Shown here piece by piece: positions 1 through 9,655 of a stretch of 64,000 nt of DNA. The stretch's first letter is position 1. Each line of letters starts with the position of its first letter. The notes below the pieces were generated by a model. That model made no database searches. It was not told the DNA's origin and saw nothing but the letters and a program-made list of their open reading frames with translations. Source of the stretch: Mucilaginibacter corticis (GTDB lineage Bacteria > Bacteroidota > Bacteroidia > Sphingobacteriales > Sphingobacteriaceae); NCBI RefSeq assembly GCF_007558865.1, contig NZ_VLPK01000002.1:1-64000 (forward strand), written 5' to 3'. The position numbers and the translations under genes were made by a program.

Positions 1-121
1 GCACGGTTTCTTCCCAAATGGCGTATTTACCACCGGTTGCAGATTTAGGAATTAAGAATGTTATGAGGATGGACAATACCATCAATTGCTCGCGGTTTTC
101 TTTAAAATGATTTGTTTTCAT
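1..121 (-). CDS. Cupin-domain protein, N-terminal fragment (runs off window)
   Basis: The first 40 codons of a leftward gene are visible, starting at an ATG whose first base is 121; the rest lies outside the window. The readable protein contains LIPKSATGGKYAIWEETV, which resembles the first beta strands of small quercetin-dioxygenase-like cupins, where a segment of the type TGGxxxxxExxVPPGGGPPPHxH leads into the metal-binding histidines. Those histidines would lie beyond the edge, so neither metal binding nor substrate can be judged. There is no signal peptide in the visible part, so a cytoplasmic protein is likely. The family call rests on a short segment and is tentative. Confidence 0.5.
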   Translation of the reverse strand, partial: MKTNHFKENREQLMVLSILITFLIPKSATGGKYAIWEETV

Positions 122-1366
122 ATTCTCTTTGTTTTTTTGTACCACAAAGTAACGGCAGTGCCAGCGCTTCGACGTTTGATTTAAATCACATAAAATATAT
201 TGGCCGACTATTTAATCATAGCCAAAAACTACATAAGTCAGGCAGTAACGAATTTATTTTCAAGACTTTTTACCAATGCTATTTCGTAACGGCCTTTCAG
301 GATCGGGTTAGACATTGATATCAACATGCATAAACATTGCCATACCTTCTGTTTTTTGCTGTGGATGCAGTAAGTGATTTAAAGTCAGCATGACCATGCC
401 CCAGCATTTTCGGGCCTCGAAGTATTTTAATGAGAAAGCTGGAAATTAAGAGCAATTCGTTGATTGAATATCTGTGACTACTAAGCAATACTCTACATTT
501 GATTCAACTTTTATGGGTTGATCAAATTAACAACTGATTAATATTAGGCCTTTTTCTTTTACTAACTTACGTATTGACGTTTTAAACTGTTGTTCGCCAA
601 ATTTCGTAATTAATGACTCGTACAAAGGTTTTTTCATTCATTTTTGTTTTGCGGTCAGATGTTCCCAATTTTAGAATTCGAGTAATACATAAATAACCTT
701 TTTCTTTTGTTGTCAAGCTTCTTCCGTCAATCACTTCTGTAACTATCAGGTCGTCAAATGACATCAGAATATTTATTAAACAGTTTTGCGCAAATCCAGC
801 ATCTAGTTGCATATTCAACAGGCTTGACCATCATATTCCGTGAAAATGAAAAATGAATTCCGTAAGACTTTGAGCAGGTTAATTTATTGATATTAAATAA
901 TGTTTCTTAACCTTGATGACACAAATTGGTGTTCTAATCCTATGGAATTGTATTGTCAAACCTTGCGGATTTTCCATCATAGACTGATGTTACAACGCTA
1001 TTGCCAGTTGCTCAATTATCTGATAAAGACAAGTGGTTTGACAGATGTATTTCTGTTCTTCGTGATCTAATATTATTAATTGTTTCTCCGGATGATGGTA
1101 CTCTGACCGACATTGATTTAATTGCCAGTTATCGCCCTTAATTATCTCACGTGCTACATCAACGCGTTCATTTTATAAAATTAATAAATTTAACCTAACC
1201 TAACCCCAGATCTTGTACTATTGGATTTCTGTCATTAAACGCTTCTTAAACTAATTTCATTTATCAAACTTTTTAAAATAAGAGTATTTAAATTTAGAGA
1301 AATATTTTTTAGAAAATATAGTAAGAACTTTTACATAGATTTAACATGAAAATCATATAGACAACA
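122..1366. other. Long intergenic stretch with decayed sequence
   Basis: About 1.2 kb without a convincing gene. The only open frame of note is 582-818 on the minus strand (78 codons), without a recognisable domain or clear start context. At 822-975 lies one copy of a repeat whose partner is at 10458-10612. Short coding-like fragments on the minus strand near 300-450 are broken by stops. The AT-rich 200 bases before 1367 presumably hold the promoter of the sigma factor gene, but no convincing TAnnTTTG element was found. Confidence 0.5.
822..975. repeat. Diverged direct repeat, left copy (partner at 10458-10612)
   Basis: This 154-base segment aligns end to end with 10458-10612 in the same orientation. 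A 20-base block is identical (944-963 and 10581-10600), and several shorter blocks match, including TGAATTCCGTAA. On the minus strand it contains spaced copies of a motif like TGNTCAANNNNTTACGGAAT. Repeated GTCAA...CGGAAT motifs are a feature of the ends of IS21-family elements, so this may be an IS terminus relic. No transposase gene is attached. The repeat is seen directly; the IS assignment is inference. Confidence 0.6.
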
Positions 1367-1939
1367 ATGCCCCAAACCGTGCTCAGCGATTCTCAATTGA
1401 CTGGCCTTTTAAAAAAAGGCGACGAAGGCGCATTTAATGAAATATACCGGCGATTCTGGAAAAAGGTATATAACGAATCGTATAAAAGGTTAAGGGATAC
1501 CGATTTGTCTGAAGATCTTGTGCAGGATGTTTTTTCTGATCTTTGGTTGAAAAGATTTGACCGGGACATTGAAAACCTGGGCGCTTACCTTATTACTGCT
1601 ACCCGGTACCAGGTCTATTTGGTTTACAAAAAAAATAATAAGCAACCTTATTTTGAAAAGCCTTTGGATAATATTGCCGATGTGACAGTTGCGTGTGATT
1701 CTTTATATGAATTAAATGATCTTAAAGATTGCATTAGTCAATGGATGAGTTTGCAGCCAATAAAACGCAGGGAAGTTTTCAGGTTGAAGTTTATAGAAGA
1801 CAAGTCTACAAAAGAGATTAGCGAGTTTTTAAATATTTCACAAAAAACGGTACAAAACCAATTCACTACATCATTACACAGCTTACGGTCGACATTAAGT
1901 AAATTGCTGCTGTTGCTATCACTTTTTATCATTCTTTAA
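1367..1939 (+). CDS. ECF-type RNA polymerase sigma factor of a SusC/SusD locus
   Basis: A 190-residue sigma-70 family protein with region 2 at about residues 25-90 (EIYRRFWKKVYNESYKRL followed by DLVQDVFSDLW) and region 4 at about 125-175 (LQPIKRREVFRLKFIEDKSTKEISEFLNIS). This is the usual size and arrangement for the ECF factors that Bacteroidota place before an anti-sigma gene and a SusC gene. It should direct RNA polymerase to the susC promoter when released by the FecR protein encoded 88 bases downstream. The C-terminal tail is leucine-rich (SKLLLLLSLFIIL), which occurs in this subgroup. The ligand is not predictable from this gene. Confidence 0.9.
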   Translation: MPQTVLSDSQLTGLLKKGDEGAFNEIYRRFWKKVYNESYKRLRDTDLSEDLVQDVFSDLWLKRFDRDIENLGAYLITATRYQVYLVYKKNNKQPYFEKPLDNIADVTVACDSLYELNDLKDCISQWMSLQPIKRREVFRLKFIEDKSTKEISEFLNISQKTVQNQFTTSLHSLRSTLSKLLLLLSLFIIL

Positions 1940-2027
1940 AGGGGTTTTAAACCTGTTATAAAAAATATTTTTTCTGGGATGGGATATTGCAAGTGTTTTA
2001 TACACTGTAATAATATAATCTTAAATT

Positions 2028-3170
2028 ATGTCAGCCCAACTGAAAAAAGAATTTCTTGAATTACGAAAAAAGTACCTAAACGGCACAGCATCACCTGCCG
2101 AAATTCAATTACTTGAACAATACTATGCGCTTTTTTCAGAAGAAGAAAATGCTACCGACCAGCTAACCCAGCAGGAAATTGCCGATCTGGAAGAGTGTCT
2201 TGAAAAAGGTATCCAAAGGCGTATTACAGCCAGGCAAAAACCGGTTGTGCCTTTTTATAAAAAGTCTTATGTACGTGCTGCCTCCGTTATTATTTTTGCT
2301 TTGTCGGCAGTATTATTTATCAAAAGCAGGCAAAACGGGCAGCAAGCTCCTGAACACATAACTACTGCTTATGACATCCATCCTGGCGGTAATAAGGCAA
2401 TATTAACACTTTCTAACGGATCAAAGCTTACTTTAAATGATAGTAAGAATGGCTTCCTGGCTACCCAGTCGGGTTCTGTTGTTGTTAAAAATGACAGCAT
2501 TTTATCTTATCAAAGAACCGGAAATACTTCCGAGCGTATAAATTACAACACCATTACCACGCCAAAGGGAGGCCAATATCAATTAGTACTGGCCGATGGC
2601 ACCAGGGTTTGGTTAAACGCAGCCTCGTCATTAAAGTTTCCAACAGTATTTAATGGCAGGGACAGGAGCGTGGAACTTACCGGTGAGGCCTATTTCGAGG
2701 TCGCAAAAAATAAGGCTAAACCATTTAATGTTAAAACAGCAACCCAGACCGTGCAGGTATTGGGTACGCATTTCGACATCAATTCTTACGAGGATGAGGC
2801 GGGTGTTAAAACAACTTTGTTAGAAGGCAGTGTTAAAATAAAATCTGTAGCAGGTAGTGTTACAATAAGCCCGGGGCAACAGGCCATTTTATCCGGCAGC
2901 CAGTTGCTTGTTAATAAAGATCTGGATACTGATGAAGTAGTCGCCTGGAAAAACGGAATGTTTCAGTTTAACGAGGGTGACATACAAACTATTATGCACC
3001 AAATTGAGCGTTGGTATGATATAGATGTTGTATTTAAAGGCTCAATACCCAACTATACCTATCACGGAAAAATATCGCGGAATGTAAATGTAACTCAGGT
3101 ACTCAAAATACTTGAGCTAAGCGGAATAAACTTTACTATAGAAGGGAGGAAAATCATAGTAGGAGCATAG
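2028..3170 (+). CDS. FecR-family anti-sigma factor
   Basis: A 380-residue inner-membrane protein with a cytoplasmic N-terminal region (about 1-80) that should bind the sigma factor, one transmembrane helix (about 84-100, containing VRAASVIIFALSAVLFI) and a periplasmic FecR domain (about 170-270, with TPKGGQYQLVLADGTRVWLNAASSL and LTGEAYFEVAKN). The C-terminal DUF4974-like part (about 310-378) ends in a strand that resembles the STN fold of the partner receptor. In this system the STN domain of the SusC receptor touches FecR when ligand is bound, and FecR then frees or activates the sigma factor. Gene order sigma-fecR-susC-susD supports this. Confidence 0.92.
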   Translation: MSAQLKKEFLELRKKYLNGTASPAEIQLLEQYYALFSEEENATDQLTQQEIADLEECLEKGIQRRITARQKPVVPFYKKSYVRAASVIIFALSAVLFIKSRQNGQQAPEHITTAYDIHPGGNKAILTLSNGSKLTLNDSKNGFLATQSGSVVVKNDSILSYQRTGNTSERINYNTITTPKGGQYQLVLADGTRVWLNAASSLKFPTVFNGRDRSVELTGEAYFEVAKNKAKPFNVKTATQTVQVLGTHFDINSYEDEAGVKTTLLEGSVKIKSVAGSVTISPGQQAILSGSQLLVNKDLDTDEVVAWKNGMFQFNEGDIQTIMHQIERWYDIDVVFKGSIPNYTYHGKISRNVNVTQVLKILELSGINFTIEGRKIIVGA

Positions 3171-3217
3171 CTGATAAAGATATAAGTCAACCAGCAGGGC
3201 CAGTTGGCTTTACCGGC

Positions 3218-3303
3218 AAAAAAAAACCGGAAAGTGTTGCAGCACTTCCGGCATAAAGGCTGGGAAAATTAATGACATTTTGCTAACCATTGTTTAACCC
3301 AAA
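3218..3303 (-). ncRNA. Probable antisense small RNA over the susC leader (DonS-like)
   Basis: Read on the minus strand, positions 3251-3218 form a textbook intrinsic terminator: arms CCGGAAGTG and CACTTTCCGG (one bulged A) followed by nine Ts. No minus-strand protein gene ends here. Upstream on the same strand, 3317-3310 reads TACATTTG, an exact match to the Bacteroidota -7 element, and would start transcription near 3303. The product would be about 86 nt and complementary to the leader and ribosome-binding region just before the susC ATG at 3317. Bacteroides uses cis-antisense RNAs of similar size and position (DonS type) to repress SusCD loci with ECF sigma/FecR. A clear -33 element was not found. 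Confidence 0.5.
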
Positions 3304-3309
3304 ACCAAA

Positions 3310-3317
3310 CAAATGTA
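3310..3317 (-). promoter_or_regulatory. Minus-strand -7 element TACATTTG at the susC start
   Basis: The plus strand reads CAAATGTA, that is TACATTTG on the minus strand, matching the Bacteroidota consensus TAnnTTTG. It overlaps the susC start codon by one base and points away from susC, towards the terminator at 3218-3251. The -33 region (about 3336-3345) lacks a clear TTG, so strength is uncertain. Confidence 0.4.
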
Positions 3318-6300
3318 TGGAATTTTCTACTATTTATCCGTTAAGGTATAACTACCAGCGGCTTAAAAAACCCCTATTGGTTATGAAGCTAACCATCTTA
3401 TTGATCATTGTTACATGCATGAATCTCGGCGCAGCCACCTTTGGCCAAAATATAACGTTGAGTGCCAAAAGCGCGTCGCTTGAAAAAGTTCTTAGTGAAA
3501 TTGAAAAACAAAGCGGTTATACTTTTTGGTATAATACAAACCTGATCAAGCAGTCACCCAAAATATCTCTGGAGATCAAAAATTCGTCAGTTGAAGACGC
3601 GTTGGAGGCTTGCTTCAAGAACAGGCCGATCACCTATACCATTGTTCAAAAAACGATTGTATTAAAGCCAAAGGCTACTGAAGCTGTAAATACTAAGATA
3701 CAATATGCCGATCCGATTACTATAAAAGGCAAAGTTACAAATGGTAATAACGCGCCACTTAGCGCTGTTACCATAAAAGTAAAAGGAACACAAAAGGGAA
3801 CTTTAACTGATGATAATGGTAACTTTCAAATAACTGTACCTGATAAAAGCGCTGTCCTTGTATTTACCCACATTGGTTACACTGCAAAGGAAGTACCGGT
3901 TGGCGACAATACAAATATTAACGTCAGCCTTGAAGAAGCTGCCAGTGCCTTACAGGATGTGGTGGTTACCGCATTAGGTATTAAACGCGAAAAAAAATCA
4001 TTAGGTTATTCGGCGCAAACTGTTTCCGGGGCTGATATGGATAAAGTAAATCCGCCAAATGTCGCCACAGGCTTAATGGGTAAGGTAGCAGGTCTGAATA
4101 TTTCGCAACCAAATGGTGTTGAAGGCGCATCTACCCGTATAGTGATCAGAGGTAATAGTAACCTTGCCGGAAATAACCAGGCATTAATAGTTGTTGATAA
4201 CGTTATAATTGATAACGAACCTGTAATGAGAAGTGGCATAGTGAAATCAGCCCAGGATGCTTTAACGCTAAGTAGCGGAGGGGTTGATGTTTCACAACCA
4301 CCGGTAGATAATGGATCATTTTTAAATAGCCTGAATCCGGACGACGTAGAGAGCATTAACGTGTTAAAAGGGCCTACAGCGGCGGCTTTGTACGGTGCAC
4401 GCGGTGCAAACGGTGTTATATTGATAGTTACAAAAAAAGGTGCAAGAAAGAAGGGATTTGGTGTTGATTACGGCTACACTTATCGTGTTAATGATCCATA
4501 TCGTTATATTAAAACACAAGATGAATATGGGAACGGCATGACCGAGGATCTTTATTCGGCAAATCCGTCCTTTTATAAAGATGCCGATGGCAATAACAGG
4601 CAAGAGCAAATCGGTGGTGACCCATACGGCCCACTGGGTAATATACCCGGTGCTTATGTAAGCCCCGGAGTTACCAGCGCGGCAGGCGGACCTTTTTATA
4701 ATTACATCGGTTTTCCCGGTGATGGAGCCTCATGGGGGCCAAAAATGGAAGGCCAGCCACTGGTATGGTGGGATGGCACGACCAGGCCATACACCGGTAA
4801 TTCAAATATCTTTAAGAGCTTTTATAAAAAAGGAAACACCCAAACTCATAATATATCAGTTTCAGGTGGCGGCGAATTGGGTACGCTGCGTGTGTCATAT
4901 ACAAGAAGCACAAATGATGGCATAACCTATAACAGTAATAACGCCACAAACACTTTTAATATAGGTTCATCTATTAACGTAAGCCCTAAAGTAAAAATTG
5001 ATGCTACCGCCAGTTATATTAATTTGAATAAATTAAATCCACCGAATTTATATGGCGAAAATGGCGGCGGGGGTAATATTGGCGTAGGTTACATGACGGT
5101 TTACAATTTACCGGCCGATTACAAACCTATTGAGAGAGGCCTGACTACATTACCTGACGGGTCGCGAAATCCTATATTAGGCAAATCACCATTTGAGTAT
5201 GGGCAGCAATATTATTGGTGGAATACTTTTAATGATAATACCAATATTACTCAAAACCAGTTTGTAGGTTCTATCTCGCTCAATGCGGAAATTACGCCGT
5301 GGTTAACGGCAGTAGGTAACCTTGGGTTGGATTACTATACTACCGAGTTTATTACTCAAAATTATCCTACTGATGCAGCAGGTTTGCAGGGTTCATATGG
5401 TTATGACTTGGCAAGGTCATCTACAAATAACCTGGACGGTCGTTTAGTTTTTCATAAGGATAAAATAGTGCATGACATTAATGCCAGCTTATCACTGGGT
5501 GCAAGGCATTATTATAACAATGTATATGATATAGCACAAAATAACCCGGGGCCTTTTAACTATCCATTTTTGTTTAATCTGGGTAATTATGGCGGCAACA
5601 CTGCAACTGCCCTTAATGGTACTGAGAGCAGGTACGTACAAGAAATAAATTCGGTATACGGTTTGCTTAACCTTTCGTACAAAAACTACCTGTATTTAGA
5701 TCTGTCAGGCACTAACGACTGGTCGTCAACAATTCGTCCTACCAATTGGAGTTATTTTTACCCTTCTGCAAGTTTGAGCTTTGTGTTTACTGATGCTTTT
5801 GATATAGGTTCGGTAAAAGATTGGCTAAGCTATGGTAAATTAAGGATAAGCGAAGCAGAAAGCGCTAATGCTTACCTGCCTTATCAAAACAGCCTTATTT
5901 ACAGTCCAAATGGCACTCCTGGTTTTACCACTGGTGCAAATACGCCAACTACATATCCTACCAACATTGAACCTCAACGTTCAAGGTCGTTTGAGATCGG
6001 GCCAGACCTGGGTTTGTTTAATGACCGTTTAAACGTGAACTTTACATATTATAATACCTATTCAGATCACCAGATCATAAATATCCCCGTTGCCTCTTCG
6101 GCAGGTATTTCAAATACTTTGATAAATACAGGCGCTTTACGTAACCGTGGTATTGAGTTAACCGTGAGCGGAAAAGTAATGAAATCGGATAATTTTTCGT
6201 GGGATATAACCTTGAACGCTGCACATAATCAAAATAAGGTCGTATCGTTACAGCCGGGCATTGATGCACTGCAAATAGGTTCATGGTTTGGTGCCAATGG

Positions 6301-7087
6301 TGTTTCAATGATGGTTAAACCTGGTGATAATTATGGTGACATTTATGGCACTGATTATAAATATGAGAACGGGCAAAAAATTGTTAACCTGATATACGCT
6401 GATGGCATAAATACCGGAAACGGCCCTGTAATAGGTTCGCAATACGCTACTACAACAGATGTTGTTAAAATAGGCAACGCTACGCCAAAATTGACAGGTG
6501 GTATCTCGCAAACTTTCCGTTACAAAAACTTCAGTTTATATGTTTTAACTGACTTTAAACTTGGCGGTCAAATCTGGTCTGGCGATTATGCTACCATGAT
6601 GGGCCAGGGTATGCTTCCTGAAACTGTTTATGAAAGAGATGGTAACGGTTTACCTTATACTTATCCTGATGGTACAAAAGCTAATGTTGGCGTAATTATG
6701 CCAGGTGTTACATTAAACTCGTCGGGCAAATATGTGCAAAATACAAGTGTTGTGAACGCGTGGTGGAAATATGCTGGCGAATACCAGTCATGGACCACTG
6801 TTGGCGCTCCAATGCCACGTTCAAACTCTGTATTTAATGATTCATGGGGGAAATTGCGTGAGGTATCTATCACTTATACACTTCCAAAAGAGTTTATACA
6901 GAAAAGCAAGGTTTTCCAAACCTTGGCCGTCTCTCTGATTGGGCGCGACCTGTTTTACCTGTTCACCACTTTACCTGACAAGATCAACCCTGAAAGTATA
7001 GTTGGTACAGGAAACGTGCAGGGCATACAGTTTGGTGGCTTACCGGGCGTACGTTCATACGGTTTCTCGGTAAAAGCAGGATTTTAA
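3317..7087 (+). CDS. SusC/RagA-type TonB-dependent outer-membrane transporter with STN domain
   Basis: About 1256 residues from the ATG at 3317; a TTG at 3290 is possible but less likely. The order is: signal peptide (LTILLIIVTCMNLGAATFGQ), secretin/TonB short N-terminal STN domain (about 45-110, LEKVLSEIEKQSGYTFWYN), carboxypeptidase-regulatory-like domain (about 135-215, GKVTNGNNAPLSAVTIKVKG), TonB-box region (DVVVTALGIKREKKSLGYS), plug with the SusC motif NVLKGPTAAALYGARGANGV, then the 22-strand barrel ending in aromatic F (SYGFSVKAGF). It should import an oligomeric nutrient bound by the SusD lipoprotein encoded 30 bases downstream. The STN domain links it to FecR signalling. The substrate cannot be told: no hydrolase gene adjoins. 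Confidence 0.95.
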   Translation: MEFSTIYPLRYNYQRLKKPLLVMKLTILLIIVTCMNLGAATFGQNITLSAKSASLEKVLSEIEKQSGYTFWYNTNLIKQSPKISLEIKNSSVEDALEACFKNRPITYTIVQKTIVLKPKATEAVNTKIQYADPITIKGKVTNGNNAPLSAVTIKVKGTQKGTLTDDNGNFQITVPDKSAVLVFTHIGYTAKEVPVGDNTNINVSLEEAASALQDVVVTALGIKREKKSLGYSAQTVSGADMDKVNPPNVATGLMGKVAGLNISQPNGVEGASTRIVIRGNSNLAGNNQALIVVDNVIIDNEPVMRSGIVKSAQDALTLSSGGVDVSQPPVDNGSFLNSLNPDDVESINVLKGPTAAALYGARGANGVILIVTKKGARKKGFGVDYGYTYRVNDPYRYIKTQDEYGNGMTEDLYSANPSFYKDADGNNRQEQIGGDPYGPLGNIPGAYVSPGVTSAAGGPFYNYIGFPGDGASWGPKMEGQPLVWWDGTTRPYTGNSNIFKSFYKKGNTQTHNISVSGGGELGTLRVSYTRSTNDGITYNSNNATNTFNIGSSINVSPKVKIDATASYINLNKLNPPNLYGENGGGGNIGVGYMTVYNLPADYKPIERGLTTLPDGSRNPILGKSPFEYGQQYYWWNTFNDNTNITQNQFVGSISLNAEITPWLTAVGNLGLDYYTTEFITQNYPTDAAGLQGSYGYDLARSSTNNLDGRLVFHKDKIVHDINASLSLGARHYYNNVYDIAQNNPGPFNYPFLFNLGNYGGNTATALNGTESRYVQEINSVYGLLNLSYKNYLYLDLSGTNDWSSTIRPTNWSYFYPSASLSFVFTDAFDIGSVKDWLSYGKLRISEAESANAYLPYQNSLIYSPNGTPGFTTGANTPTTYPTNIEPQRSRSFEIGPDLGLFNDRLNVNFTYYNTYSDHQIINIPVASSAGISNTLINTGALRNRGIELTVSGKVMKSDNFSWDITLNAAHNQNKVVSLQPGIDALQIGSWFGANGVSMMVKPGDNYGDIYGTDYKYENGQKIVNLIYADGINTGNGPVIGSQYATTTDVVKIGNATPKLTGGISQTFRYKNFSLYVLTDFKLGGQIWSGDYATMMGQGMLPETVYERDGNGLPYTYPDGTKANVGVIMPGVTLNSSGKYVQNTSVVNAWWKYAGEYQSWTTVGAPMPRSNSVFNDSWGKLREVSITYTLPKEFIQKSKVFQTLAVSLIGRDLFYLFTTLPDKINPESIVGTGNVQGIQFGGLPGVRSYGFSVKAGF

Positions 7088-7117
7088 CATAATTAAGAAA
7101 ACTTAAAACATACTATT

Positions 7118-8749
7118 ATGTCAAAGTATAATAATATAAAAAAATGGATGGCAATAATGACCACTACGGTTATTGTTGCTGCAATTTTTGCGTCGTGTAC
7201 CAAGAATTTTGTTAAGGAAAATACTCCGTTTACCGGGCCTACAGTGGCCACGCTTCCACAACTTTACACTGGTATTGGCGCTAACCTTGACGCTAATGCC
7301 GAAGGGATGGACAATACAGGTGCAAGATGGTTATATCCTATTACACAATTAGGCGCCGTATATGCGGTATCTGACTATCCTTACGGCAGCGGGCCTAACT
7401 GGAGCGGTTTTTACCAAAACCTTGTAGGTATGGGGCAAATGATTGCCAAAATGCACGCAGAAGCTGATTCAGCAACTTACGTTAACACCGAAGCAATGGT
7501 AAGAACCCTTAGGGCATACCAGGCCCTAGAGCTATCGAACCTTTACGGCGATATGCCATACTTTAAAGCGGCAAAAGCATTTTCAGGTTCAACAGCCGAT
7601 CTTAAAGCACCTTATGATAAGCAACAAGCTATATATTTGTCATGCTTGGGCGACCTAACCTGGGCTGTTAATCATTTTAACACCAATGCAAACCAGTATT
7701 CACTTGGATCGAACGAATTCCTTTTAAAGGGGGATATCGCTCAATGGATAAAATTTGCTAATTCGCTCCGGTTACGTTACGCGCTTACTATGTATGATAA
7801 AGACAATGCTGATGCGGGGCCTATTATTGCCGATGCTTTAAATAAACCTTTATTGTCAGACCCTGTACTTGATGTTGTTGGCCTTTCAACTGCAAATATT
7901 CCCGGCATAGGTTACGGCAGCAGGGGGTCATTTTTTAACCAAGAAAGCCGTGCCAGAATGGGAAGCACCCTATGGAACTTATTCAGCAATAATAACAATA
8001 CTGATGGCAGCGGAATATTTGACTTAAGGGCTAAAATATTTTTTGAAGTGAATGGAAGTAATCAATGGGTACCTTACCCGCAAAATCCGGTTACTCCAAT
8101 AGCTGACGGAGGAAGCCCGGACCCCTATAATACTCAAAGAGATGGAGATTGGTCGTTAGGTAAGGTAGGTAATTTATATTCAGATTATAACTATTACTGG
8201 GGACGCGACGGCAACATTGGGGGATCAACGAATCCTTGTCCTGAGATCTTTATGTCGGCAGCTGAAACAGACTTTTTAAAGGCCGAGGCTTATGTAAGAG
8301 GTGCTGGCGTTGCTCAAAATAATGCAGCAGCAGCGGCGGCTTATAACGATGGTATTACAGCTTCACTTACCTTCTGGAAAAATATGGCATTTCAGTCAAG
8401 CGTTTGGGTGGTAAATAAACCGTCTTCAGGCACGCCAACCGATGCGGAACTTAACGCGGTTAAGACCAATTCGAAAGTTGCTTGGAGTGATGCTAATGGC
8501 CTTAAGTTGATATACGCTCAAGAGTGGATAGATCTTTTCCGCCAGCCATGGGTAGCTTGGGCATTGATGAGAAGAACAGGAAACGCAACCCCACAGGATA
8601 CAACTAACCCGACAGGTTATACCCAAAATTACGGCAGTCTGCAACGCTTCTCTTATCCTGGTGATGAGAAGCAATATAATTTTGCCAATTGGCAGGCGGC
8701 TACAGGCGGCTCAGATCTTACAAGTACAAAGATCTGGATAGCAAAATAA
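7118..8749 (+). CDS. SusD/RagB-family nutrient-binding lipoprotein
   Basis: A 543-residue lipoprotein. Signal peptide with lipobox IFASC (Cys at about residue 27), so it is lipidated and carried to the outer surface as the lid of the SusC channel. Tetratricopeptide-like helices are visible (for example TYVNTEAMVRTLRAYQALEL followed by LYGDMPYF, and EIFMSAAETDFLKAEAYVRG). It looks like the SusD-like_2 subgroup, judged from NTPFTGPTVATLPQLYTGIG after the lipobox. Translated with susC from one message; the two genes are 30 bases apart. A terminator follows at 8781-8810. Confidence 0.93.
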   Translation: MSKYNNIKKWMAIMTTTVIVAAIFASCTKNFVKENTPFTGPTVATLPQLYTGIGANLDANAEGMDNTGARWLYPITQLGAVYAVSDYPYGSGPNWSGFYQNLVGMGQMIAKMHAEADSATYVNTEAMVRTLRAYQALELSNLYGDMPYFKAAKAFSGSTADLKAPYDKQQAIYLSCLGDLTWAVNHFNTNANQYSLGSNEFLLKGDIAQWIKFANSLRLRYALTMYDKDNADAGPIIADALNKPLLSDPVLDVVGLSTANIPGIGYGSRGSFFNQESRARMGSTLWNLFSNNNNTDGSGIFDLRAKIFFEVNGSNQWVPYPQNPVTPIADGGSPDPYNTQRDGDWSLGKVGNLYSDYNYYWGRDGNIGGSTNPCPEIFMSAAETDFLKAEAYVRGAGVAQNNAAAAAAYNDGITASLTFWKNMAFQSSVWVVNKPSSGTPTDAELNAVKTNSKVAWSDANGLKLIYAQEWIDLFRQPWVAWALMRRTGNATPQDTTNPTGYTQNYGSLQRFSYPGDEKQYNFANWQAATGGSDLTSTKIWIAK

Positions 8750-8780
8750 TTGTTTAACGAAAAATAATACAAATTCATTT

Positions 8781-8812
8781 AAAAGCAGTCCAAATCAACG
8801 GGCTGCTTTTTT
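8781..8812 (+). terminator. Intrinsic terminator of the susCD operon
   Basis: Eleven-base-pair stem (8781-8791 with 8800-8810, including one T-G pair), 8-base loop and a T-rich 3' side that runs to 8812, 32 bases after the susD stop. Confidence 0.85.
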
Positions 8813-8818
8813 CTATTA

Positions 8819-9274
8819 TTGCTGTTCAGCGTTATTGATACGGGCTTTCGCCGCGTGCAAAAAAGTGATTCCTCAAACACGCAACAAGATGATAATTCAG
8901 CAAAGTTGAAAATTGTTGTCAAATGGAGTTATACGTCTGATACAGTTAAAATGTATGTAGGGGACAAGCTAACCGAAACCTATCCCACTGGAGGCGTCAA
9001 TTCATCCTAATACGAACAATTCAACAGTGACAGTACTGGGCAAGGCGGTAAAACGGGTGAATCGCCAGTTGGATTCACTTATTCAATTAATGGTTCCACT
9101 CTAACGCTAACTACGCCGAAGTAAACCGTTAACGGTGTCACTACAGCAGCAAATGTTGAGAACGCAACTATCAGGTCTTTGACATCCAATGTTATAGTAC
9201 GTTATTACGATGACATTGAGACCGAAAACAGCATTACTTACCGGGCAACAGAGGTCGCCCATTTTTCAAAATAG
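8819..9274 (+). pseudogene. Decayed small lipoprotein-like gene
   Basis: One reading frame runs from about 8819 to a TAG at 9272-9274 and is interrupted by two in-frame stops (TAA at 9008-9010 and TAA at 9122-9124). The three pieces read as one protein: SDSSNTQQDDNSAKLKIVVK..., then VGFTYSINGSTLTLTTPK, then VIVRYYDDIETENSITYRAT. In another frame the DNA at about 8848 reads AFAACKK, a lipobox-like end of a signal peptide, which suggests a one-base loss in the A run at 8859-8864. The strand-rich middle part resembles lipocalin-like lipoproteins. It lies directly after the susCD terminator, so it may be a lost accessory surface protein. Confidence 0.6.
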
Positions 9275-9565
9275 TAAATTGGTACTTTACAGAAGCATAA
9301 AGAATTTACTTTATCTATTGTTTCTACTTTCATAAGTAGTGCACTCACAAAGGTGAGCATCGGCAGGTCTTCGTTTTCGCCGTGGGGTTATTGATTTAAA
9401 ATGTCGATGCCATCAAGAAATCAGTGAACACCTTAAATGTCTTTTGACTTGCAACTTTCATTTGTACGCCATAGATTTATAAGAACATGAGGTACAAAGC
9501 GAATAAGACATCTGCAACTAATACAACAACAGTAAAGAAGACTGAGAAATCTTAGTATCCAATCA

Positions 9566-9598
9566 AGTGATGCCTGGCTGCATAAGCCAAGCATCACT
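9566..9598. terminator. Strong hairpin, probable terminator of a lost gene
   Basis: Perfect outer stem AGTGATGC/GCATCACT, one mismatch, inner stem TGGCT/AGCCA, small loop. It follows a 22-codon coding remnant (9487-9555) by ten bases. There is no T run after it, so it may instead be a processing or stability element. Confidence 0.45.
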
Positions 9599-9655
9599 CT
9601 ATACTTGTAATGAACCTTTTCTGAATTTCAAAACGTTGTCGAAATTGCCCACTTA

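Noticed and set aside
112..318. Open frame of 68 codons on the plus strand
   Set aside because: It overlaps the start of the leftward cupin gene, has no recognisable domain and lies in decayed sequence.
582..818. Leftward 78-codon frame next to the left direct repeat
   Set aside because: It could be part of a former insertion element, but no motif is recognised and no start signal is seen; not called as a gene.
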